This document shows positions 1-5,057 of a stretch of 6,414 bases of DNA, piece after piece (position 1 is the stretch's first letter; each line of letters begins with the position of its first letter). The stretch lies in assembly GCA_002371295.1 (NCBI GenBank), contig DFGZ01000129.1:1-6414 (forward strand). Reading direction: 5' to 3'. The notes below the pieces were generated by a model, which was given only the letters and a program-made list of their open reading frames with translations, was not told the origin of the DNA and made no database searches. Source of the DNA: Oribacterium sp. UBA3737 (GTDB taxonomy: Bacteria; Bacillota_A; Clostridia; Lachnospirales; Lachnospiraceae). Both the position numbers and the translations under genes were made by a program.

Positions 1-237
1 ACCGGAGACGCCAGCATGGAGGATTATGTTATCTCCGGAAATCAGTATGAAAGCCTTGCATTCATGGTTTGCTGTGATGATCTGGAACGTGAGAACGGAA
101 ATCTTGAGAAAGCACAGCAGATGTATGATATGTGCAGGGAACGTAACTGGATACCCATATCCATGAAGAATGACTGGACCACAATTTACGGTGAAGGAGT
201 TACAAGGAAGCCTGCTGTAGCTGAGGCTGCAGGGTAA
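1..237 (+). CDS. HAD-superfamily hydrolase (phosphatase-like), C-terminal fragment
   Basis: The frame is open from base 1 (first residues TGDASMEDYVISG) and stops with TAA at 235-237, so this is the last 78 residues of a gene cut by the left edge. An ATG at 16 is inside the frame and has no ribosome binding site, so it is probably not the start. The opening GDASMED fits HAD motif IV (GDxxxD), whose acidic residues hold Mg2+. It is followed by a hydrophobic strand with MVCCDD, then ENGNLEKA and SMKNDWTTIYGEGV, a pattern I associate with HAD-type phosphatases of Clostridia. The substrate cannot be read from this piece. The nucleophile motif DxD must lie upstream, outside the window. A hairpin at 311-343 may end its transcript, so it is probably not co-transcribed with the next gene. 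Family assignment is moderate; it rests on motif IV and recalled similarity. Confidence 0.6.
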   Translation, partial: TGDASMEDYVISGNQYESLAFMVCCDDLERENGNLEKAQQMYDMCRERNWIPISMKNDWTTIYGEGVTRKPAVAEAAG

Positions 238-310
238 GAGCTTTTTTGGCAACTGCAGTGTGAGAACATTTTTGGTAAATGACAAATTAAGGCGTGTATG
301 ATACGCTGAT

Positions 311-343
311 GAGGTGAGGGGCATGACATTTGCCCCTCATTTC
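311..343 (+). terminator. Hairpin, possible intrinsic terminator
   Basis: A 9-bp perfect stem (TGAGGGGCA at 315-323 with TGCCCCTCA at 331-339, loop of 7) extends to 13 bp with two G-U pairs (311-323 with 331-343). It lies about 75 bases after the HAD stop codon. The following bases (CTATGATAAG) are not a proper U-run, so it is a weak intrinsic terminator at best. A second, smaller hairpin (GCGTGT/ATACGC, 292-306) precedes it. It could instead be a regulatory or mRNA-stabilising structure. Confidence 0.45.
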
Positions 344-350
344 CTATGAT
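323..350 (+). promoter_or_regulatory. Candidate sigma-A promoter overlapping the hairpin
   Basis: ATGACA (323-328, 5 of 6 matches to TTGACA) is followed after 16 bases by TATGAT (345-350, 5 of 6 matches to TATAAT). It would give the membrane NERD-like gene a leader of roughly 75 bases. The -35 element sits in the loop and right arm of the hairpin at 311-343. The match is good but such pairs occur by chance in AT-rich spacers, so the call is tentative. Confidence 0.35.
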
Positions 351-376
351 AAGATACATGAATGAATGTGCGAGAC

Positions 377-413
377 ACATATCATAACGTGAATATGTGG
401 GATACATATCATA
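377..413 (+). repeat. 10-bp direct repeat ACATATCATA with inverted repeat
   Basis: ACATATCATA occurs at 377-386 and again at 404-413, 27 bases apart. Between them, CACATAT (376-382) and ATATGTG (393-399) form an inverted repeat with a 10-base gap. The stretch lies downstream of the candidate promoter and just upstream of the ribosome binding site of the next gene, where a regulator could bind. No known operator consensus is recognised, and low base complexity could explain it. Confidence 0.35.
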
Positions 414-431
414 CACATTAGAAGGATACAG

Positions 432-1190
432 GTGATTAGTATGGATACATTTATGAATATGGATGTCAGCTTCAAGACGATTTTTCCTCTCGTTATGGCC
501 CTTGTCCTGATTTTTCTGGTTCCCGTTATGGCTTCAAGACAGGGCATGAGCTACGGTGAATATATATTATCTCTTTTTACAGGGAAAAAGAGACAGTATG
601 ATGCGGCCGAAGAGGAAAAGAGAATAAGGAGCGGGATCAGAAGAAAAGAACGCAAGCTGTTTAACGGAAGAGCCAATGAAATGATGCAGCTTCTTTCCAC
701 CCTTATGATATTTGCCCGCAGAAACAAGCTGGGGCTCGTGTATCCGGGAACAGTCGAAAATGACGGTAAAATCGCTTCCATCATGTGCTTTGTAGTTACA
801 GGTTCAAGGGTGTATGGAATAAACTGTTTCGGCTATGCCGGGGTGATCAATGAAAGCAGCGGGAAGAAGAACTGGAATCAGCATATAAACTATCAGGATA
901 TCTCAATTCAGAGCCCTGTAGTGATGGACAGAGTACAGTATGAGCTGGTGCGTGATGCCATGGATAAAGCCGGAATGAAGGAGATACCTCTTGAGATAAA
1001 GGGAGTGTTCACCAGCAGGGACGCGGTGCTCAACAACCCGGATTCCCGTAAGGATGTCATGACTGTAAAAGGTCTGCTGGATCATCTTCGTGAGAACATA
1101 AAGGATGAGGAGCAAAAGTTCGATCCAAACACTGTGGCGAGACAGATAAAGAGTCTCGTAAAGGAGATAAAGTCTTCGAAGAAAAGATGA
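432..1190 (+). CDS. Membrane-anchored protein with divergent NERD-like domain
   Basis: This encodes 252 residues if it starts at GTG 432, or 249 from ATG 441. GAAGGA at 421-426 is 5 bases before the GTG and 14 before the ATG, so GTG is slightly favoured. Residues about 17-34 (IFPLVMALVLIFLVPVMA) form one membrane segment. A highly charged linker (about 50-75) suggests the rest is cytoplasmic. Residues about 95-200 recall the NERD domain: GLVYPGTVEN, a strand with FVVTGSRVYGINCFGYAGVI, then KNWNQH, a basic or polar SPVVMDRVQYELVRDAM helix and a strand IPLEIKGVFTSRDAVL. In active NERD proteins the central strand carries an E-x-K pair. Here that position reads INCFGY, so nuclease activity is doubtful. 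The C-terminus is lysine-rich. The NERD relation is inferred from the strand and helix pattern. The role is unknown, and the gene does not seem part of the downstream operon. Confidence 0.72.
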   Translation: MISMDTFMNMDVSFKTIFPLVMALVLIFLVPVMASRQGMSYGEYILSLFTGKKRQYDAAEEEKRIRSGIRRKERKLFNGRANEMMQLLSTLMIFARRNKLGLVYPGTVENDGKIASIMCFVVTGSRVYGINCFGYAGVINESSGKKNWNQHINYQDISIQSPVVMDRVQYELVRDAMDKAGMKEIPLEIKGVFTSRDAVLNNPDSRKDVMTVKGLLDHLRENIKDEEQKFDPNTVARQIKSLVKEIKSSKKR

Positions 1191-1319
1191 ATATATTTCC
1201 GTGAGGCTCAGTCGGCATTTGACTTTAACAACACCCATGATCCATCCATAAGAAAGATCGTCTTCACCATGGAAGGGGAGCCTTACAAAGTTAAACCTGA
1301 TGATGACAGTGCGAAATAA
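1191..1319 (+). pseudogene. Coding-like 42-codon tail in frame after the TGA stop
   Basis: Directly after the stop of the NERD-like gene (TGA 1188-1190) the same frame stays open for 42 codons to TAA 1317-1319. It reads IYFREAQSAF, then DFNNTHDPSIRKIVFTMEG, then EPYKVKPDDDSAK. Codon choice (AGA, AAG, ATC, GTC, TTC, ACC) looks like that of the neighbouring genes rather than random spacer. Its only internal ATG (1269) has no ribosome binding site and would give 16 residues. It may be a C-terminal extension cut off by a point mutation to TGA, the remnant of a deleted gene, or a readthrough product. An open frame of this length arises by chance with roughly 0.13 probability, so the evidence is the composition, not the length alone. 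Confidence 0.4.
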
Positions 1320-1371
1320 CTGTCTGTGCCGCCGCTTGCCGGGGGAATGGATATTCAAATAAGATAGTAAC

Positions 1372-1397
1372 GGGCCGGGTTCTTTTGGACTCGGCTC
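1372..1397 (+). other. GC-rich hairpin in the operon leader
   Basis: GGGCCGGGTT (1372-1381) pairs with GACTCGGCTC (1388-1397) over 10 bp, with three G-U pairs and a 6-base loop CTTTTG. There is no U-run after it, so it is not a typical terminator. It could be an attenuation or mRNA-stability element at the start of the leader. Confidence 0.4.
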
Positions 1398-1404
1398 TTG
1401 AAGC

Positions 1405-1450
1405 ATGGAGGCAGTTTGAAAGAAATCTTTCGGTATGAAATGGCGGGTCA
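1405..1450 (+). repeat. 46-bp direct repeat, copy 1, with hairpin
   Basis: This is the first of two copies spaced 83 bases apart. The left 27 bases match copy 2 at 24 positions, a 13-base middle is variable but equal in length, and the right end GGGTCA is identical. The left part folds into a stem TTGAAAG (1416-1422) with CTTTCGG (1427-1433), including two G-U pairs, and an AAAT loop. Confidence 0.6.
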
Positions 1451-1487
1451 GACATGAGAGCGTGTAAATGCTGTTCATAGCTGAATT

Positions 1488-1533
1488 ATGGAGACAGTTT
1501 GAAAGAAGACTTTCAAACCTGATTGTTGGGTCA
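1488..1533 (+). repeat. 46-bp direct repeat, copy 2, with perfect hairpin
   Basis: This is the second copy (33 of 46 positions identical overall). Its stem is a perfect 8 bp, TTTGAAAG (1498-1505) with CTTTCAAA (1510-1517), and an AAGA loop. The right arm differs from copy 1, but pairing is kept in both because copy 1 uses G-U pairs. Each copy begins with ATGGAG, but neither opens a usable reading frame. Confidence 0.6.
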
Positions 1534-1571
1534 CATAAGTGCTCGGGCAGATTCGGCCCGTGGCTGACTCA
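1527..1571 (+). promoter_or_regulatory. Stem-loop abutting the ribosome binding site of the first operon gene
   Basis: TGGGTCA (1527-1533, the end of repeat copy 2) can pair with TGACTCA (1565-1571) over 7 bp with one G-U pair. Inside it CGGGC (1544-1548) pairs with GCCCG (1556-1560). The structure ends 1 base before the GGAGG at 1573-1577, so it could affect ribosome access. No ligand or protein partner is evident. Confidence 0.35.
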
Positions 1572-1572
1572 T

Positions 1573-1577
1573 GGAGG
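1573..1577 (+). promoter_or_regulatory. Ribosome binding site GGAGG deciding start 1583
   Basis: GGAGG lies 5 bases before ATG 1583. The in-frame ATG at 1571 overlaps this site and has no ribosome binding site of its own. This places the start at 1583 and removes four residues from the longest open frame. Confidence 0.75.
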
Positions 1578-1582
1578 CGAAA

Positions 1583-3055
1583 ATGGAATTGTTTGATGTT
1601 CTTATAATAGGCGGGGGCGTTGTCGGCTCTGCCATCGCAAGACAGCTTTCACGATATAAACTGAAGATCGGAGTGCTGGAGAAGAACCTTGATGTTTGTT
1701 ATGAGACAAGCGGAAGAAATACGGGAGTCTGTCATGGCGGCTTTGCCTATGACCCCGGCTCACTGAAGGCGCGGCTCTGTGTTAAAGGCAATCAGATGAT
1801 GGGGGACCTTTCGGAGGAGCTGGATTTCAGCTTCAGGCGCTGCGGTAAAGTTCTCGTAGGGTTTACAGAAGAAGAAAGGGCAAGACTTCATGAAGTCATG
1901 GAGCAGGGCGAGAAAAACGGGGTAAAGCACCTTTCCATAATAGAAAAAGAGAGACTTCACGAGCTCGTGCCCACCGTTCTGGGGGAGTTTGCCATGTATT
2001 CACCGGATTCGGGAATCCTTGATCCCTTCATGCTGACCATAGCACTTGCGGAAAATGCCCACCGGAACGGAGTCAGTTATTTCCTTGATAACGAGGTGGT
2101 GGACATCCACAGAGAAGAGGACGACACATGGACGGTTTTCACAAGGCATGGTGAGGCCATGGCTTCCGGTGCTTCAATCTACCATACCCGTTGGGTCATA
2201 AATGCGGCCGGCCTCGGATGCGGCATCATATCCGATATGCTGGGACTTAAGGGAAACAGGATCATAGGCTCCAAGGACGACTACATCATCCTGGACAACA
2301 GGCTGTCGGAGCTGGTACCCATGCCTATTTATACAGTTCCATCCAATACCTACATGGGCATACATGTTTCCGTCACAACCGATGGTAATGTTCTTCTGGG
2401 ACCTACAGCGGAGGATACGGAAGATCTTCACTGGTACGGCGTGGCACAGAAGAATCTTGATTATCTTTATGAGGAAGCCACAAAGATATGGCCCCATGTA
2501 AACAGAGGCGATTATATCAGGACTTACACAGGCATCCTTCCCAAATGGATAGACGAGAATGGAAAGATTCAGGATTTCAAGATAGAGATCGTGGATGATA
2601 TCGCCCCTCATGCTGTGAACCTGGTGGGTATAGAATCTCCGGGACTTACAGCCTCTGTCGCCATCGCCGACTATGTGATTGAACTCATGAAGGCCCGCAT
2701 GGATCTTTCGGAAAATCCGGCCTTTGTGCCTGTAAGAAAGGGCATAAAGAAGTTTGCCGAGATGAGTGAGGAAGAACAGGCCGAATGCATTGGCAGGAAC
2801 CCCGATTACGGTGAGCTCATCTGCAGATGCCAGAAGGTGACCAAAGCAGAGATACTTGAGGCTGTGAGAAATCCTCTGGGCGTACATACTATGGTCGGCG
2901 TAAAGTATCGTACACGAAGCATGATGGGAAGGTGCCAGGGAGGATACTGTCAGATGCGTATCGCAGAACTTCTTGAAAAGGAGTACGGCATCAGGGATAC
3001 GGAACTTGAATATAACAGACAGGGTTCGCAGCTGTTTTTCGGATCGGTGAGGTGA
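1583..3055 (+). CDS. GlpA-like FAD-dependent dehydrogenase with C-terminal BFD-like [2Fe-2S] domain
   Basis: A 490-residue cytoplasmic flavoprotein of the DAO/GlpA family. Residues 7-33 form the Rossmann FAD site: LIIGGGVVG (G10, G12, G15) with E33 closing the second strand. ETSGRNTGVCHGGF (41-54) is the family's conserved flavin-contact segment, and VGIESPGLTASVAIADYV near residues 350-375 is the C-terminal FAD motif. Residues about 411-470 are a BFD-like iron-sulphur domain with C414-x-C416 and C451-x4-C456. The likely reaction is oxidation of sn-glycerol-3-phosphate to dihydroxyacetone phosphate, as in anaerobic GlpA, but related enzymes act on 2-hydroxyglutarate or other substrates. The partner genes follow at once: a second flavoprotein 110 bases downstream and a DUF1667 protein, the usual set in Clostridia. 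No membrane segment is seen. The fold is sure; the substrate is inferred. Confidence 0.9.
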   Translation: MELFDVLIIGGGVVGSAIARQLSRYKLKIGVLEKNLDVCYETSGRNTGVCHGGFAYDPGSLKARLCVKGNQMMGDLSEELDFSFRRCGKVLVGFTEEERARLHEVMEQGEKNGVKHLSIIEKERLHELVPTVLGEFAMYSPDSGILDPFMLTIALAENAHRNGVSYFLDNEVVDIHREEDDTWTVFTRHGEAMASGASIYHTRWVINAAGLGCGIISDMLGLKGNRIIGSKDDYIILDNRLSELVPMPIYTVPSNTYMGIHVSVTTDGNVLLGPTAEDTEDLHWYGVAQKNLDYLYEEATKIWPHVNRGDYIRTYTGILPKWIDENGKIQDFKIEIVDDIAPHAVNLVGIESPGLTASVAIADYVIELMKARMDLSENPAFVPVRKGIKKFAEMSEEEQAECIGRNPDYGELICRCQKVTKAEILEAVRNPLGVHTMVGVKYRTRSMMGRCQGGYCQMRIAELLEKEYGIRDTELEYNRQGSQLFFGSVR

Positions 3056-3154
3056 ATTGGTTCCGAGAAAGCATGGGTTACCCGGCAAGAGATTGCGATG
3101 CGGCTTAAGTATATGATTTTTGGGGGATTTTAAAAGCAGCCCATAAAAATATAT

Positions 3155-3158
3155 GAGG
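3155..3158 (+). promoter_or_regulatory. Ribosome binding site GAGG for the second operon gene
   Basis: GAGG lies 7 bases before ATG 3166 in an A-rich context. It supports that start. The 110-base gap after the previous stop is long for an operon but has no terminator-like structure. Confidence 0.6.
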
Positions 3159-3165
3159 AAAAGGT

Positions 3166-4407
3166 ATGAGCGAGGAAATAAAAAAAATAGATGTTCTTAT
3201 CGTGGGCGGCGGGCCTGCCGGTCTGAGCGCTGCGGTGGAGCTGTGGAAGAAGGGTATCAGGGATATCCTTATAGTTGAACGTGAAAAGCACCTTGGAGGT
3301 ATACTCCGTCAATGCATACATGATGGTTTCGGACTTACAAGATTCGGAGTCACCCTCAGCGGGCCTGAATATGCCGGTAGATTTATTTCGGAGGTCCGTG
3401 AGCTTGGGATACCGTATATTACAAATGCTGCCGTGACCGGTGTTACGGGCGATCGTCTGGTGACTGTTGTAACTCCCGGTGGTCTTATGAGATATCAGGC
3501 GAAGGCGGTGATACTAACCATGGGCTGCCGTGAGAGAACGAGAGGAGCTCTTGCCATACCCGGAGAGCGTCCTGCGGGAGTATTCACCGCGGGAGTGGCG
3601 CAGGCTTATATCAATCTGTACAACAAGATGCCGGCTAAAGAGGTGGTGATACTGGGATCCGGAGACATTGGCATGATCATGGCAAGGCGTCTGACGCTGG
3701 AAGGGGCTCATGTGAAAGCTGTCTATGAGGTGCAGCCCTATCCTTCGGGACTGCCAAGAAATATTGAGCAGTGTCTCAATGACTACAACATCCCGCTGTA
3801 CCTGAGCCATACTGTGACGGAAATTCATGGGGACAGACGCCTAAAGGGAGTTACCATATCCGGTGTGGATGAAAAGTTCAGGCCGATTCCGGGAACCGAG
3901 GAATACGTGGAATGTGATACGCTGATCCTGTCTGTGGGACTTCTTCCGGAGAATGAACTGTCACTTGATGCGGGGGTCGTGCTTGACAAGAGAACCAGAG
4001 GTGCTGTGGTGGATGAGCATTATCAGACAAGCGTGCCCGGGATTTTTGCAGCAGGCAATGTGCTTCATGTTCATGATCTCGTTGATTTTGTTTCTATGGA
4101 AGCGGAACAGCTGGCGGATCACGTGGCCGGGTTCATCAGAGACGGAAAGCTTTCGGCCTGTGATGTGCAGCTTCGCTGCGATGGGAATATAAATCATACC
4201 ATTCCCCAGAAGGTCAGCGGAGATGAAAAGTTCAGACTGTCTCTCAGAGTGAGCCGTCCAATGAAGGATGTCAGGATAGTGGTGAAACAGGGCGGCAGGG
4301 AGCTTGCTTCAAAGAGGATGAAAAAGGCTCTGCCGGCGGAAATGGTGCAGCTTGATGTGGAGGGTGCAGTAAGAGATGCCGGAGATATTGAGGTGTGCGT
4401 TGTTTGA
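3166..4407 (+). CDS. FAD/NAD(P)-dependent oxidoreductase (pyridine nucleotide-disulphide fold), partner of the GlpA-like enzyme
   Basis: A 413-residue soluble protein with two Rossmann sites. The FAD site is VGGGPAG (G14, G16, G19) with E38, followed by LGGILRQCIHDGFG (43-56), a segment typical of this subfamily. The NAD(P) site is ILGSGDIG (G164, G166, G169). TMGCRERTRG (118-127) and VPGIFAAGNVLHVHDLVD (290-307) complete the fold. The CxxC redox pair of thioredoxin reductase is absent, so it is not a disulphide reductase. Residues about 335-413 form an extra C-terminal part predicted to be beta-rich. In Thermotoga and Firmicutes such proteins sit between a GlpA-like gene and a DUF1667 gene, as here. 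They probably carry electrons between the dehydrogenase flavin and NAD(P) or another carrier, replacing GlpB. The family is clear; the electron acceptor is inferred. Confidence 0.9.
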   Translation: MSEEIKKIDVLIVGGGPAGLSAAVELWKKGIRDILIVEREKHLGGILRQCIHDGFGLTRFGVTLSGPEYAGRFISEVRELGIPYITNAAVTGVTGDRLVTVVTPGGLMRYQAKAVILTMGCRERTRGALAIPGERPAGVFTAGVAQAYINLYNKMPAKEVVILGSGDIGMIMARRLTLEGAHVKAVYEVQPYPSGLPRNIEQCLNDYNIPLYLSHTVTEIHGDRRLKGVTISGVDEKFRPIPGTEEYVECDTLILSVGLLPENELSLDAGVVLDKRTRGAVVDEHYQTSVPGIFAAGNVLHVHDLVDFVSMEAEQLADHVAGFIRDGKLSACDVQLRCDGNINHTIPQKVSGDEKFRLSLRVSRPMKDVRIVVKQGGRELASKRMKKALPAEMVQLDVEGAVRDAGDIEVCVV

Positions 4408-4602
4408 AATGATTCGATACCGACTTTTGGAGCCAATAAAAGTGCCGTTTGAATCTAAAGAGCTGCACGACAGCACGAAGATTTGAGTTAAAAGCATGGC
4501 TTATGACCAACCAGAGTGCAGGAAGAGGTATGAGCCGGTGTAAATGTTTTTATATAGAAATAAAACGTTGCTGCCGAAAATGGCGGTGGAATGGAGCTTA
4601 AA
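4408..4602 (+). other. 195-base spacer inside the operon
   Basis: No open frame here looks coding. It contains AAGCATGG (4492-4499), TATGAGCCGGT (4529-4539), which recurs before nagA, and a hairpin with the core CTGCC (4571-4575) and GGCGG (4582-4586) ending 6 bases before the ribosome binding site of the DUF1667 gene. No convincing terminator or promoter was seen, so transcription probably continues through it. Confidence 0.45.
4593..4596 (+). promoter_or_regulatory. Ribosome binding site GGAG deciding start 4603
   Basis: GGAG lies 6 bases before ATG 4603. The in-frame ATG at 4591 overlaps the site and has only GGTGGA directly against it. A start at 4603 gives MKRTFTCIVCP, the usual beginning of DUF1667 proteins. 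This is the same arrangement as at 1571/1583. Confidence 0.65.
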
Positions 4603-4980
4603 ATGAAGAGGACCTTTACCTGTATCGTATGTCCCAACGGATGTGAGATAACAGCGGACTATGAAGAAAATGAGGGGGCAGTCAATGTTACTGCTGTGGA
4701 TGGAAATCTCTGCCGGAGAGGAAAGGAATATGTGGCACAGGAGCTGACGGATCCGAGAAGAACCATAGCATCATCCGTGAGGGTGGACTCGGGAGAATTC
4801 CCGCTTGTGAGCGTCAGGCTTACAGAACCTGTACCTAAGAACAGGATTTTCGATGTTATGGAGGAAATAAGGAAATGCTCCGTCACGGCTCCTGTGAAAA
4901 CGGGAACTGTGCTGATCCATGATATCCTGGGACTAGGCAGTGATGTGATCATCACAAAGGATGTTGAAGCTCTACGGTAA
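4603..4980 (+). CDS. DUF1667 family protein, probable iron-sulphur subunit
   Basis: A small soluble protein of 125 residues. Its N-terminus has CIVCPNGC (C7, C10, C14) and, further on, GNLCRRGKEY (C37), giving Cx2Cx3C-x22-C. This spacing resembles the [4Fe-4S] site at the front of molybdopterin oxidoreductases (CxxCxxGC and CxxG), so binding of one [4Fe-4S] cluster is likely though not shown by the sequence. The rest (SSVRVDSGEFPLVSVRLTEPVPKN, about residues 55-78) and the C-terminal IHDILGLGSDVIITKDVE match what is usual for DUF1667. Genes of this family follow a GlpA-like and a second flavoprotein gene in many anaerobes, as here, so it probably acts as the electron-transfer subunit of that complex, perhaps in place of GlpC. 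No direct function is established. The gene before it ends 195 bases upstream, and nagA begins 77 bases downstream. Confidence 0.88.
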   Translation: MKRTFTCIVCPNGCEITADYEENEGAVNVTAVDGNLCRRGKEYVAQELTDPRRTIASSVRVDSGEFPLVSVRLTEPVPKNRIFDVMEEIRKCSVTAPVKTGTVLIHDILGLGSDVIITKDVEALR

Positions 4981-5042
4981 AACCCAAATGACATATCGGT
5001 TATATGAGCCGGTAGAGGCATGGTCAAAGTGTGTCCCGGCCC

Positions 5043-5050
5043 GGAGAGGA
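5043..5050 (+). promoter_or_regulatory. Ribosome binding site GGAGAGGA deciding start 5058
   Basis: GGAGAGGA lies 7 bases before ATG 5058. The longest frame would start at GTG 5031, but that codon lies upstream of this site and would add nine residues not typical of NagA. A start at 5058 gives MLIKNGLVYT, the usual N-terminus of the family. Confidence 0.8.
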
Positions 5051-5057
5051 TGATTAT

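Larger units (their letters stand above)
1320..1582 (+). other. Untranslated leader region before the FAD operon
   Basis: About 260 bases without a supportable gene on either strand. It holds a GC-rich hairpin (1372-1397), two copies of a 46-bp repeat with small hairpins (1405-1450, 1488-1533) and a stem-loop at the start of the next gene (1527-1571). No near-consensus promoter was found. The best weak candidate is TTGCCG (1336-1341) with TAAGAT (1360-1365) at 18-base spacing, 4 of 6 matches in each box. It matches no riboswitch or T-box that I recognise. Confidence 0.5.

Noticed and set aside
16..237. ATG at 16 as the start of a small complete gene
   Set aside because: The frame is open to base 1 with HAD motif IV residues before the ATG, and there is no ribosome binding site.
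903..1478. Open frame of 191 codons on the - strand crossing the leader region
   Set aside because: It overlaps the NERD-like gene, the coding-like tail and both repeats. Its product is low in recognisable structure, and no ribosome binding site supports it.
1405..1533. CRISPR array
   Set aside because: There are only two imperfect copies, the gap between them is 37 bases of unrelated sequence, and no cas genes are present.
1571..1582. ATG at 1571 as the start of the GlpA-like gene
   Set aside because: It overlaps GGAGG, which is correctly placed for ATG 1583, and it has no site of its own.
1320..1582. Known riboswitch, T-box or glmS ribozyme in the leader
   Set aside because: No conserved core of any such class could be recognised. 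The hairpins do not match their layout.
2174..3088. Long open frame of 304 codons on the - strand
   Set aside because: It lies opposite the GlpA-like gene, whose + strand frame shows clear FAD and cysteine motifs. The - strand product has no recognisable domain and looks like a codon-bias shadow.
3166..4407. Thioredoxin reductase
   Set aside because: The redox-active CxxC pair is absent, and the neighbours fit the GlpA/DUF1667 set instead.
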